From JAKANT01 sp035502095 (GTDB lineage: Bacteria; Pseudomonadota; Gammaproteobacteria; Burkholderiales; Burkholderiaceae_F): a stretch of 64,000 nt of DNA. Location: NCBI GenBank assembly GCA_035502095.1, contig DATJUX010000043.1, positions 62,001 to 126,000 on the forward strand. The letters are read 5' to 3'. The notes below the pieces were generated by a model. That model saw only the letters and a program-made list of their open reading frames with translations. It had not been told where the DNA came from and searched no databases. Position numbers and translations under genes: made by a program. Each line of letters begins with the position of its first letter. The first letter of the stretch is position 1. Positions 34,054 to 42,505 of this stretch are shown here, in pieces.

Positions 34054-34887
34054 ATGACCACGTTTGTACGGACCGCACCGCCGATCGCGTGCTTCGAATA
34101 CCGTTGCACCGCGCGCCTGCACGAGAAACCGTTCGCCGAGTGCCATCACGGTCACTCGGTTTCGCTGGTGCGCAAGGGCAGCTTCGGATATCGCGCGCGC
34201 GGGCGCGCGTACGAGCTGGTCGCGGGCTCGACTCTCGTCGGGCACCCGGGCGACGAATACTCGTGCACGCACGACCATGTGTGCGGTGACGAGTGTCTGT
34301 CGTTTCGCTTGACGCCCGCCCTGGTGGATTCGATGGGTGCGCACGCCGAGGTCTGGCATTCGCGCGCCATTCCGCCGCTGCCGCAGTTGATGGTGCTCGG
34401 CGAACTCGCGCACGCGGCAATCGAGGGTCGCAGCGGCGTCGACGAAGCCGGGCTCCGGTTCGTCGCACGGTATCTGGAGCTCGTGGCCGGAAGGCGCCAG
34501 CGCGCAAGCGTGCCGTCGGCGCACGACCGGCGGCGCGCTGTCGAGACCGCGCTCTGGCTCGAGAACAACGCCGACCAGCCGATCGATCTCGCGGCCGCCG
34601 CTCGCCAGTCCGGGTTGAGCGAATTCCATTTCCTGCGCGTTTTCGAGCGCGTGATCGGCGTCACGCCGCATCAGTACCTCGTGCGCTCGCGGCTGCGCCG
34701 CGCGGCACGCATGCTCGCAGCCGACTCGAGGCCGATCACGGATGTGGCGTTCGACGCCGGGTTCGGCGATCTGTCGAACTTCGTGCGCTCGTTCCGCCGT
34801 GCCGCCGGGCTCTCGCCGCGCCGCTTCCGCCAGGCTGCGCAGGACGTGCGCAAGATTTGCCAAGAACGGCTCGCCGCGCGCGCCTAG
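34054..34887 (+). CDS. AraC-family transcriptional regulator
   Basis: This 277-residue regulator starts at ATG 34054 (MTTFVRTAPPIA). An N-terminal cupin-like sensor half contains HEKPFAECHHGHSVSLVRKGSFGYRARG and a Cys/His cluster (EYSCTHDHVCGDECLSF). The C-terminal double helix-turn-helix shows DLAAAARQSGLSEFHFLRVF and ITDVAFDAGFGDLSNFVRSFRRAAGLSPRRFR. The Cys/His cluster could bind a metal or sense thiols. It lies 29 bases before the VOC gene, and the pair is probably co-transcribed. Confidence 0.92.
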   Translation: MTTFVRTAPPIACFEYRCTARLHEKPFAECHHGHSVSLVRKGSFGYRARGRAYELVAGSTLVGHPGDEYSCTHDHVCGDECLSFRLTPALVDSMGAHAEVWHSRAIPPLPQLMVLGELAHAAIEGRSGVDEAGLRFVARYLELVAGRRQRASVPSAHDRRRAVETALWLENNADQPIDLAAAARQSGLSEFHFLRVFERVIGVTPHQYLVRSRLRRAARMLAADSRPITDVAFDAGFGDLSNFVRSFRRAAGLSPRRFRQAAQDVRKICQERLAARA

Positions 34888-34905
34888 GATGCCGGCTCCA
34901 TTCAC

Positions 34906-34911
34906 AGGAGG
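34906..34911 (+). promoter_or_regulatory. ribosome-binding site deciding the VOC gene start
   Basis: AGGAGG lies 5 bases before ATG 34917, fixing the start of the glyoxalase-fold gene. Confidence 0.7.
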
Positions 34912-34916
34912 CCAGC

Positions 34917-35282
34917 ATGTACGACCACATCGGACTGAAGGTCGCGAACCTCGACGCGAGCATCCGCTTCTACAGCGCCGCGCTGGGCGGGCTCGGGCAT
35001 GTCCTCGGAGCGCGCGATACGACTTACGCCGGGCTCGGACCCGCGGATGCGCCGGGGCTCTGGCTCTACCAGGGCCAATCCGCAGGCGGCCCGGGCACGC
35101 ATGTCGCGTTCAGCGCGAACGATCGCGCGGCGGTCGATCGCTTCTACGCAGAGGGCCTGAAGGCCGGTGGGCGCGACAACGGCAAGCCTGGGTTGCGCAC
35201 CGACTACAGCCCGAACTACTACGCAGCGTTCCTGATCGACCCGGATGGAAACAACGTCGAGGCGGTGTGCTTCACGCGGTAG
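34917..35282 (+). CDS. VOC/glyoxalase-fold protein
   Basis: This 121-residue protein has the paired beta-alpha-beta-beta-beta modules of the vicinal oxygen chelate family. Seen are MYDHIGLKVANLDASIRFY with the first His ligand, GGPGTHVAFSANDRAAVDRFY, and YYAAFLIDPDGNNVEAVCF with the terminal Glu. This is the common small lyase/dioxygenase-like group; the substrate cannot be told. It is placed directly after the AraC gene. Confidence 0.93.
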   Translation: MYDHIGLKVANLDASIRFYSAALGGLGHVLGARDTTYAGLGPADAPGLWLYQGQSAGGPGTHVAFSANDRAAVDRFYAEGLKAGGRDNGKPGLRTDYSPNYYAAFLIDPDGNNVEAVCFTR

Positions 35283-35321
35283 ACAGGTCGTTCCGAGGCG
35301 GTGGCGGGGCGGTCTCGGTGG

Positions 35322-35981
35322 TTAGCCGTCTTCTCTCCCACCCGCCTCGATCAACCCATCCCGCAAGCCGATTGCCACCGCTTCGGCGCGCGTCGCGGCG
35401 TCGAGCTTGCCCAGGATGCGGCCGACGTGGAACTTCGCAGTGTGCTCGGATATGCCGAGGTCGTGCGCGATGTGCTTGTTGGCGAACCCGCCGGCCAGCA
35501 GGCGCAACACCTGCAGTTCGCGCGGCGTGAGCGGCTCGACCAGTTCGACCGGGCGGCGCTCGTTCGAAGCGCCTGCCTTGTGCAGCATCTCGTCGAACAG
35601 TTCGCTGCGCAGCGCGACCAGCCCGGAGGCAACCGCCTCGGCTGCGGCGGCGATCTCGCGGCTGTCCGCGCCGGTGGGCAGGCAGGCCGCACCGGCGGCG
35701 ACGAGCGGCGCCAGCTGCGCCGGCTCCGCATCGCTGAGAAGCACCAGTCGCATGCCGCCCGCAAGGGCGGCGGCGAGCGCTGCCGCCTCGTCCGCGGCGC
35801 TCGGGTCGACGATCGCGACGTCGACCTGAAGCTCCGACTGCCGTGCGAGCGAGACCTGCAATGCCCGCATCGAGGGCGCGACCGCGACCAGCTCGAAGCG
35901 CTGGGTGCCGGCAACGGCGCGGCTCAGCCCGGCCTGCACCAGCGGCGCGCCGGCAACGATGGCGATGCGGTGCGTTGCCAT
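35322..35981 (-). CDS. LuxR-type regulator with degenerate receiver
   Basis: The 219-residue protein has an N-terminal domain folded like a receiver but lacking the acidic pair (IAIVAGAPLVQAG) and the conserved Lys (ACLPTGAD). Only the Asp at about 59 (VDVAIVDPSA) remains. The C-terminal LuxR helix-turn-helix is intact: LTPRELQVLRLLAGGFANKHIAHDLGISEHTAKFHVGRIL. ATG 35981 (MATHRIAIV) is chosen because the longer frame would overlap the protease gene. One base separates it from the S1C protease stop, so the two are co-translated. Control by phosphorylation is doubtful. Confidence 0.88.
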   Translation of the reverse strand: MATHRIAIVAGAPLVQAGLSRAVAGTQRFELVAVAPSMRALQVSLARQSELQVDVAIVDPSAADEAAALAAALAGGMRLVLLSDAEPAQLAPLVAAGAACLPTGADSREIAAAAEAVASGLVALRSELFDEMLHKAGASNERRPVELVEPLTPRELQVLRLLAGGFANKHIAHDLGISEHTAKFHVGRILGKLDAATRAEAVAIGLRDGLIEAGGREDG

Positions 35982-35982
35982 G

Positions 35983-36927
35983 TCAGCAGTGCCGGCGCGG
36001 CCGTTCACCGACCGTCACCGCGCTCTTGATCAGGACGCCGCCGCGCGCCACGGACGCGCTCAGCTCTCTGCCGACACGATCGCTCGCCAGTGCCGCTTGC
36101 AACGTATCGATGTCGCTCACTTTGTGTTCGCCCAGTTCCAGGAGGATATCTCCGATCAGCCAGCCCGCCTTTTCGGCGGGCCCGCCCTCGGCGATCGAAC
36201 TGATGAGCAGCCCCTGCGCCGGATCGAGTTCCAGTTTTCGCGCCAGTTCGGCCAGCGGCGGTGAGACGAGGGTGACCGGCTGGGTGCCGATGCCGAGGTA
36301 TCCACGCGCGATACGGCCCTTGGCCAGCAGTTCCTCGCTGACGCGGCCGATCGTGGTGGCGGGAATCACGATCCCATATCCGCGCGCAAGCGCCGAGGTG
36401 CCGATGCCGATCACCCGCCCGCGCGCGTCGGCGATCGGTGCACCCGAGAAGCCGGCCCCGAGGCCGCCATCGAGGCGGATCAGGCGATCGATACGACCGC
36501 CGCGCCATGTCTGCCAGGCCGGCCCGACGCGCCCGATGAGGCCGTGATCGACCGCAACGTCGCCATGGCCGCCGCGCGCGACCGCCAGGACCCAGTTGCC
36601 GGTGCGCACGCCGGCGTCGTCAACCTGCGTGACCGGTTCGAGCGTCTCGTCCTCGATGCGCAGCACCGCGAGGTCGGTGCTTCCGTCCGCGCCGGCGAGC
36701 TGCGCCTTCGCGCTCGCGCCACCCGGAAGCGAGAGCAAGATGTCGCTGGCGCGCGGCAGTGCATGCGCGACGGTCACCACCGCGCCGGCGCGCCAGACCA
36801 ACCCGGTGACGGTTTCGTGCCGCCCGGCGTGGACCGCAACGACATGGCGACCGAGACTTTCGACCAGATCGGCGATCCGCTCGGACCAGGCCTGCAAGGG
36901 ATTGCCGCCATCCTGTACTGCTTCCAT
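35983..36927 (-). CDS. HtrA-like S1C serine protease with PDZ, no export signal
   Basis: This 314-residue trypsin-fold protease from ATG 36927 has a complete triad: His about 55 (VTVAHAL), Asp about 85 (GSTDLAVLRI) and Ser about 161 (GAGFSGAPI). A PDZ domain follows (RGYLGIG; GLLISSIAEGGPAEKAGWLIGDILLEL). Unlike DegP/DegQ there is no signal peptide or membrane anchor from this start, so a cytoplasmic location is inferred. The upstream extension to 36987 would not supply a convincing signal peptide either. It is coupled to the LuxR-type regulator downstream. Confidence 0.9.
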   Translation of the reverse strand: MEAVQDGGNPLQAWSERIADLVESLGRHVVAVHAGRHETVTGLVWRAGAVVTVAHALPRASDILLSLPGGASAKAQLAGADGSTDLAVLRIEDETLEPVTQVDDAGVRTGNWVLAVARGGHGDVAVDHGLIGRVGPAWQTWRGGRIDRLIRLDGGLGAGFSGAPIADARGRVIGIGTSALARGYGIVIPATTIGRVSEELLAKGRIARGYLGIGTQPVTLVSPPLAELARKLELDPAQGLLISSIAEGGPAEKAGWLIGDILLELGEHKVSDIDTLQAALASDRVGRELSASVARGGVLIKSAVTVGERPRRHC

Positions 36928-37059
36928 CCTGACGCTCCAAGAACACGTTGCCGCTAGCGTGCCGTGCTGCACGTTCGTCCGCATCACCCGATCGGGCAGC
37001 AGAGCGGACTCAGATGGAGGTGGCTTCGATGTTCTGCAACGGTTCGCCGCGGCGAGAAA

Positions 37060-37953
37060 TCAATGGCCACGGCTCGACCCGGCGTTGGCCGGGGCGAGCG
37101 GCGCCGCGAAGACCTGCGCCCAGTAGATTCCCGCGGCGCTGGCGCTGTTGGTGGCGAATGCGACGCCGACTTCGCTGTACTCGGGGTTCATCAGGTTCGC
37201 GCAATGGCCGGGGCTTTCCAGCCAGCTTTCGACGACGGCGTCCGCGTCGCGTTGCCCGGCGGCGATGTTCTCCCCGACCGCCGACCAGCTGTAACCCGTG
37301 CGCGTCACCCGCTGCGCGGGCATGCTGCCGTCGTGCCCGGTGTGACTCATGGTTCCGCGCTCCGCCATGTCGAGCGCATGCGATGCGGCCGCCTGCTCCA
37401 GGCGCGGCGACCGGCGCAACGGCGAGGCCGCGCCGAATTCCTCGCGGCCGCAGCGGCGCGGCTGCGCGCGCGCCTGGTTGACGAGGGCAAGCACGCGGGC
37501 GGCGACGGCTGTCTTGTCGAGCGACGGCACGCTGAACGGCTCCGCGAGCACGATCCACACCGTCCCGCCTCGCTGGAAACTGCCGGCATCGCGCAATCCG
37601 GCGCGCGTGATCTGTGCGCAGGACGGCGCCGCCAGTCGCGCAAGCTCGCGGTCGTCGCGGGCGCCTTCGAGCGAAAGCAGCGTTGCCGCGACGGCGCGAT
37701 AGCCGCTCGCATCGACCGCGGCGCGCAGTGTCCTGCCCTCTGCGACGCCGCGCGCGGCGGCATCCAGCCGCGGCGCGCGCGCGAGCGCCGGCGCGGTGCT
37801 GTTGCCGCAACCCTGGCGCCGCAGCGCGTTGACCACGTCGACCGCGTCCGCGCGCGCCTCCGTCGCGCCCACGAGCGCGAGCAACGCGACGACGGAGCCG
37901 ATGCGCGGCAGGAGCGGTGAGTCCTGGCGGCGCGCGCAGGATTGCGTGCTCAT
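37060..37953 (-). CDS. exported CAP-domain (SCP/PR1) protein
   Basis: This 297-residue protein starts at ATG 37953 with a signal peptide (LLPRIGSVVALLALVGATEARA). Residues 35-155 form an Ala-rich domain with a Cys pair (RRQGCGNST; APSCAQITRAG). The C-terminal CAP domain has VLALVNQARAQPRRCG, HALDMAERGTMSHTGHDGS, SWSAVGENIAAGQ and SPGHCANLMNPEYSEVGVAF. CAP proteins are extracellular with varied roles, so the function is open. Its 5' end overlaps the divergent DUF255 gene region only in untranslated sequence; the very long frame to 40059 is a shadow. Confidence 0.9.
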   Translation of the reverse strand: MSTQSCARRQDSPLLPRIGSVVALLALVGATEARADAVDVVNALRRQGCGNSTAPALARAPRLDAAARGVAEGRTLRAAVDASGYRAVAATLLSLEGARDDRELARLAAPSCAQITRAGLRDAGSFQRGGTVWIVLAEPFSVPSLDKTAVAARVLALVNQARAQPRRCGREEFGAASPLRRSPRLEQAAASHALDMAERGTMSHTGHDGSMPAQRVTRTGYSWSAVGENIAAGQRDADAVVESWLESPGHCANLMNPEYSEVGVAFATNSASAAGIYWAQVFAAPLAPANAGSSRGH

Positions 37954-37983
37954 CCGGTCGTAACGGGGCGTAGGCTCGCAACG

Positions 37984-40005
37984 ATGACAACGAACCGCCT
38001 CGGCCAGGAAAGCAGTCCATACCTGCGCCAGCATGCCCGCAATCCTGTCGACTGGTATCCATGGGGTGCCGAGGCGCTGGAGCGGGCGCGGCGCGAGAAC
38101 AGGCCGATCCTGCTTTCGATCGGCTATTCGGCGTGTCACTGGTGCCACGTGATGGCGCACGAGTCGTTCGAGGATCCGGCGACGGCGGCGCTGATGAACC
38201 GGCTGTACGTCAACATCAAGGTCGACCGCGAAGAAAGGCCCGACCTCGACCATCTCTACCAGACCACGCATCGTCTGCTCAGCGAGCGCAGCGGCGGCGG
38301 CTGGCCGCTCACGGTGCTGCTGAGCCCGGACCAGGTGCCGTTTTTCTCCGGCACGTACTTTCCGCCGACCCCGCGGCACGGGCTGCCGGCGTTCACCGAT
38401 CTGCTCGAGCGTGCGGAGCGGATCTTTCGCAGCCAGCCGCAGGACATCGCGCACCTTGCCGTGCAACTGCGCGAAGCCCTCGAGCACATCGACCCGCGCG
38501 CGCCGGCCGCCGGACAGGAGTGGGACCTGGAGCCTGTCGAGTCGGCCGTGGCGGCGCTGCGGGCACAGATCGATCCGATCGAGGGCGGCATCGGCGGCGC
38601 CCGGACCGGGCCGAAGTTTCCGCAGCCGCAGCGCCTGTCCTTCGGACTCCGCCACATGCCCGAACCGGTGCTGCTCACGCTGCGCAAGATGGCCGACGGC
38701 GGCATCTACGACCAGGTCGGCGGCGGGTTCTGCCGCTATTCGGTCGATGCGCATTGGACCATCCCGCACTTCGAGAAGATGCTGTACGACAACGGCGCGC
38801 TGCTGGCGCTCTACGCGGACGCCTGGCTCCTGACCGGCGAAGCGCGCTTCGCGCAAGTCATCGAGCAGTCGATCGCGTGGGCAGTGCGCGAGATGCGCGC
38901 CGGGTGCCGGGGTTTCTACAGCGCGCTCGACGCGGACGCCGAGGGCGAGGAGGGGCGATTCTACGTATGGTCGCGCGAGGAGGTCACCGCCATCCTCGGC
39001 GCCGACGAACTCGCAGTCGTGCGACAGCACTACGGCCTCGATAGTCCGCCGAACTTCGAGGGTCGCTGGCACCTGCGCGTGGCAAGGCCGCTCGATGCGG
39101 TTGCACGCGCGCTCGGGCGTCCGCCACGGGAGACGGACACGTTGCTGCAGTCGGCGCGCGTCAAGCTCCTGCGGGTACGCTCGGCGCGCGTGCGGCCGGG
39201 CCTGGACGACAAGATCCTCACCTCGTGGAATGCGCTGATGGTCCATGGGCTCGCGCGCGCGGCGCGCGTGTTCGGGCGCGCCGACTGGCTCGCGCTCGCC
39301 CAGGGCACGACCGACTTCCTGCGCACCGACCTCGTCCGCGATGGCCGCCTCTACGCGACGTTCCAGGGCGGCACCGCGCGCCACGGCGCGTATCTCGACG
39401 ATTTCGCGTTCCTGCTCGACGCGTTGCTCGAGTTGATGCAGGCGCGCTTCAGGCTGGTCGATCTCGAGTTCGCCTGCGCGCTTGCGCAGACGCTGCTCGA
39501 GCGCTTCGAGGACCCACAAGCGGGGGGATTCTTCTTTACCTCTCACGATCACGAAGCGTTGCTTCATCGGGCCAAGCCGGTCGAAGACAACGCCACGCCG
39601 GGCGGCAACGGCGTGGCGGCGTTCGCCCTGCAACGGCTCGCCCACGTTACCGGCAACCCCGCGTATGCCGCGGCCGCGGCGCGCACGCTCGACCTGTTCC
39701 ATGCGTACCTGCGCCGGGTTCCGCACGCGGTGCCGTCCCTGCTCGCGGCACTTGAGGAGCACGTAACGCTTCCGCGCCTCGTCGTGCTGCGCGGACCGGA
39801 GCCGCAGGTGCTCGCATGGCAGCGCGCTCTCGAAGTGCGCTTCGATCCGCACCGGATCGTGCTTGCGATTCCCGGTCACGTCGACGGGCTGCCGCCGTTC
39901 CTGTCGCATCCCGCAACCGCGGAGGTCGCGGCATACGTCTGCGTCGGCACCCGCTGCCAGCCTGCCATCGCCTCGCTGGATGAACTGCATGCGGCCCTTG
40001 CCTAG
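37984..40005 (+). CDS. thioredoxin-domain protein of the DUF255/YyaL family
   Basis: This 673-residue protein has an N-terminal thioredoxin-like domain with CHWC at 51-54 (IGYSACHWCHVMAHESFEDP). A large (alpha/alpha)6-barrel follows, with GGIYDQVGGGFCRYSVDAHWTIPHFEKMLYDN, SALDADAEGEEGRFYVW and KILTSWNALMVHGLA. This is the SPATA20/YyaL family (spermatogenesis-associated protein 20 relatives); its activity is unproven, though sugar-processing is suggested by the barrel fold. ATG 37984 (MTTNRLGQESSPYL) matches the conserved family start. It is divergent from the CAP gene with 30 bases between. Confidence 0.93.
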   Translation: MTTNRLGQESSPYLRQHARNPVDWYPWGAEALERARRENRPILLSIGYSACHWCHVMAHESFEDPATAALMNRLYVNIKVDREERPDLDHLYQTTHRLLSERSGGGWPLTVLLSPDQVPFFSGTYFPPTPRHGLPAFTDLLERAERIFRSQPQDIAHLAVQLREALEHIDPRAPAAGQEWDLEPVESAVAALRAQIDPIEGGIGGARTGPKFPQPQRLSFGLRHMPEPVLLTLRKMADGGIYDQVGGGFCRYSVDAHWTIPHFEKMLYDNGALLALYADAWLLTGEARFAQVIEQSIAWAVREMRAGCRGFYSALDADAEGEEGRFYVWSREEVTAILGADELAVVRQHYGLDSPPNFEGRWHLRVARPLDAVARALGRPPRETDTLLQSARVKLLRVRSARVRPGLDDKILTSWNALMVHGLARAARVFGRADWLALAQGTTDFLRTDLVRDGRLYATFQGGTARHGAYLDDFAFLLDALLELMQARFRLVDLEFACALAQTLLERFEDPQAGGFFFTSHDHEALLHRAKPVEDNATPGGNGVAAFALQRLAHVTGNPAYAAAAARTLDLFHAYLRRVPHAVPSLLAALEEHVTLPRLVVLRGPEPQVLAWQRALEVRFDPHRIVLAIPGHVDGLPPFLSHPATAEVAAYVCVGTRCQPAIASLDELHAALA

Positions 40006-40201
40006 CGCGTGCTCGTAACGGCAGGCGACTCGGGACGCATCTGGGCCGGGCGGCCGCATTTCGCGCCGCGCGCGCGACGCTTCGCGACCTCGACTCGCAA
40101 TCGGTCGATTTCCGCTGTCCGCGCGCCCGCGGCGCGCTCAGGATGCGCGCCATCGAGACGCTCACGCGATCGACCTCCGGGCCCGTGAATTTTCGGGCGC
40201 T

Positions 40202-40237
40202 GCATCCGAAGCCGGACCTCGACCGTAGATCGGATGC
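40202..40237. promoter_or_regulatory. inverted repeat upstream of the RFGEAYP gene
   Basis: GCATCCGA and TCGGATGC form a perfect 8-base inverted repeat separated by 20 bases, ending 44 bases before the ATG at 40282. Spacing of about two helical turns fits a dimeric regulator site or a leader hairpin; no regulator can be named. Bases 40006-40281 otherwise hold no supported gene. Confidence 0.4.
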
Positions 40238-40281
40238 GTTCGACGTTGAACGACAACCCGCAACCCACACTGGAGTCGAAG

Positions 40282-40632
40282 ATGAATGCCAAGCAAACCC
40301 TGATCGCCCTTGTCATCGCCGCCGTTGCTCCGCTTGCCGCGCAAGCCGAATCGCGCTTCGGCGAGGGCTACCCGATTGCGATGGACGACGCTGCGGGAAC
40401 CGCGACGCGTGACCAGGTCCGCTCCGAGTTCCTCGCCAGCGCGCACGGCGCCCAGCGCTTCGGCGAGGCGTATCCCGTCGCGATCGACGACGCGGCCAGC
40501 AAGCTCACCCGCGCGGAGGTGCGCGCGGATTTCCTCGCGATGACCCGCGGCGGCCAGCGCTTCGGCGAAGCCTATCCCACCTACGGCGCGACGAAGTTCA
40601 GCGTCGCCGGCATGCACGCCGACGTGCGCTGA
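40282..40632 (+). CDS. periplasmic RFGE-x-YP repeat protein (DUF4148-like)
   Basis: This 116-residue protein has a signal peptide (TLIALVIAAVAPLAAQA). The mature part has three related units starting with RFGEGYPIAMDDAAG, QRFGEAYPVAIDDAAS and QRFGEAYPTYGATK. The first two are followed by TRDQVRSEFLA / TRAEVRADFLA-like stretches. The repeat TRxxVRxxFLA resembles DUF4148-type small periplasmic proteins common in Burkholderiales. Function unknown. The start is ATG 40282; an inverted repeat lies upstream. Confidence 0.8.
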   Translation: MNAKQTLIALVIAAVAPLAAQAESRFGEGYPIAMDDAAGTATRDQVRSEFLASAHGAQRFGEAYPVAIDDAASKLTRAEVRADFLAMTRGGQRFGEAYPTYGATKFSVAGMHADVR

Positions 40633-40647
40633 GGCAGCGCAAGTCTC

Positions 40648-40669
40648 GACGCGGATCAACGCGGATGAC
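40648..40669 (+). repeat. GCGGAT repeat, half copy
   Basis: GACGCGGATCAACGCGGATG just after the stop codon of the preceding gene matches the left arm of the full palindromic elements elsewhere in the window. Confidence 0.55.
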
Positions 40670-40750
40670 TCAATTCGCATAGTCGGCGTCGCCTGCGATC
40701 GAGATTCCTCGTCGCTGTGCGCCTCGGAATCTCGGCGTTCGCGAAACGAG

Positions 40751-40817
40751 GCGTTGACGCGGATTTGCGCGGATGAACGCGGATCAAAAGATCTGGATCC
40801 GCGTCATCCGCGTCCGC
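40751..40817. repeat. GCGGAT palindromic element, full copy
   Basis: Three direct GCGGAT units (from GACGCGGATTTGCGCGGATG onward) are followed after AAAAGATCTG by two ATCCGCG units in inverse orientation, making an imperfect 67-base palindrome. The end of the azlD remnant runs into it, so the element may have replaced the original 3' end of that gene. Confidence 0.65.
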
Positions 40818-41711
40818 ATTTGGTTTTCTCGTGTGACGTGCTGCCCGTGTCACTCCGAGCCACAGACAAGGCGTCTCGGCGTGCGCGAAGACTGGAGCAG
40901 CTGTCGCCTGCCCAGCCCGGCACCAGCCGGCAGAGCGCCACCGTCGCGACTCCGGCGAGCGCGGCCACGAGATCCCTGTGCGCGACGCGCATCACGACCA
41001 GCGTCACCGCGAGGCCGAGCCACTCCGGCACAGTGCCGCGCAGGGCGGCCGGCACGACGATGCCGAGCATGACGGCCAGCGCAGCGGCCTTCAGCGCGCC
41101 TGGACGCGCGGGGTCACCACGACGAAGCGCATCAGCCAGAAGCCGCCCGCGCGGCAGGCGAAGGCTGCGAGCGTCACGGCGAGAAACAGCGGAAGCAGCT
41201 CGAGGCGGATCGTCAAGTCGAGCCCGAGCACTTTCGGATCCGCGACCCACTCGTTGGCGATCGAGCCGTGCAACGTGCCGCCCAGCCAGGGCAGGAACAT
41301 GGCGATGCCGGAGCCGAACACGAACGCGGAATCCGACTCGCCTTGCGCGCGCGCCTTCATCGACGGCACCCAGTTGCTGTCGCCCAGCAGATAGAGGCTC
41401 GAGTACGCCTGCGGGATCGAAGCCGCGCCGAGCCACGGGCGCAGCGCGGCGCCGTAGAGCAGGTATCGCGCGTTGAGCATGAGCATGGTGACCACGCTGG
41501 CGCCGATCCTGGAATCGGCGGCGATGCCGCTTACGGTTGCGGTCTGGGCCGAGCCGGAGTAGACGGTGGCGCTCATGAGCAGGGCCTCGACGATCGACAA
41601 CCCGGCGTTGCGGGCCAGCAGCCCGAACGTGACGCCGTAGACGAACACGCCGAAGGCCAGCGGCTGCGCGGCGACGTAACCGCGCCGCAGGCCGGAAGCG
41701 GAAAGGGTCAC
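40804..41711 (-). pseudogene. fused azlC-azlD branched-chain amino acid exporter, frameshifted
   Basis: The 5' part is AzlC-like: QPLAFGVFVYGVTFGLLA, SATVYSGSAQTATV, LNARYLLYGAALRPW and DPKVLGLDLTIR. After LGLD the usual last 60 or so AzlC residues are absent, and sequence typical of AzlD follows in the same frame (LFLAVTLAAFACRAGGFWLMRF). A stop at 41091-41093 then interrupts. Removing one GC from the GCGCGC run at 41094-41099 restores VQALKAAALAVMLGIVVPA, the AzlD continuation to 40804. The likely start is GTG 41711. The family exports branched-chain amino acids as a two-protein complex. The 2-base slip may be real or a sequencing error. Confidence 0.7.
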
Positions 41712-41922
41712 GTCGCAGCCGGCCTGGCCGCGGGCCGCGCGACGCCCCGGCGTGGCCCATGGCGTGCCCTCGCGGTGCGCAGAGAGCCGCATTTGGCGAC
41801 CGGAAGACCCTGTTTCGCGACGTGGCGCTGCAGCGTGTCGGATGCCGCTCGCGTGCGGGTCGCGCCCGGGCCAGCATGGTGCCAGTTCGATCCGCCAGAC
41901 GCCCCACGCACCGGAGACTCGC

Positions 41923-42456
41923 ATGCAAGCCGCACCGCTTTCGATCGTCATCGTCGAAGTTCTCAAACACACACCCGCCTACGTCTGGGGCATTCTCGCT
42001 GCCCTGATCATCGTCGGCAGGTTGCAACTGCGCGACCAGACCATCGGGCGCGCCCGGTTGTTGCTGCTGCCGGTCGCCCTCGGCGCCTACTCGCTGTGGG
42101 GCTCGGCCTCGGCCTTCGGTATGCGCTGGGAAGTGCTGGCGGCCTGGGTCGTCGGCATGGGCACCATGCTGCTTTCCACGCGCTGGGTGCGCTGGCCGCG
42201 CAAGGTCGAGTTCCTGCCGGAGCGCGGCGTGTTCGCCGTCGGCGGAAGCGTCATCCCGCTGGTGGCGATGCTCGCGGTCTTCGCGGTGCGCTACGTCGCG
42301 ACCGTGACGCTGATCCTGCATCCCGAGTGGCGCAGCCTCGCGTCGGTCGCGATCGTCGGTGGCCTCGGCTACGGGCTGCTCTCGGGCGTGTTCGCGATGC
42401 GCGCCCGGAACATCCTCGCGAATGCCGGTCCGAACCTGCGCTTTCAGCCGGCGTGA
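41923..42456 (+). CDS. DUF6622-type membrane protein
   Basis: This 177-residue protein has about six hydrophobic helices from ATG 41923: IVIVEVLKHTPAYVWGILAALIIVG, LLLLPVALGAYSLWGSASAFG, EVLAAWVVGMGTMLLST, SVIPLVAMLAVFAVRYVATV and SVAIVGGLGYGLLSGVFAM. The LKHTPxYVWxIL start is characteristic of the DUF6622 family, whose function is unknown. It is divergent from azlC with 211 bases between; the sensor kinase gene follows after 49 bases. Confidence 0.85.
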   Translation: MQAAPLSIVIVEVLKHTPAYVWGILAALIIVGRLQLRDQTIGRARLLLLPVALGAYSLWGSASAFGMRWEVLAAWVVGMGTMLLSTRWVRWPRKVEFLPERGVFAVGGSVIPLVAMLAVFAVRYVATVTLILHPEWRSLASVAIVGGLGYGLLSGVFAMRARNILANAGPNLRFQPA

Positions 42457-42505
42457 CACGCACTTGACCGGGCTGAGGGCGCTGGCGCGGCGCGCGTGGG
42501 GCACA

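Noticed and set aside
37060..40059. A 999-codon open frame on the minus strand
   Set aside because: Only its last 297 codons (the CAP protein) carry signal peptide and domain; the rest is antisense to the DUF255 gene.
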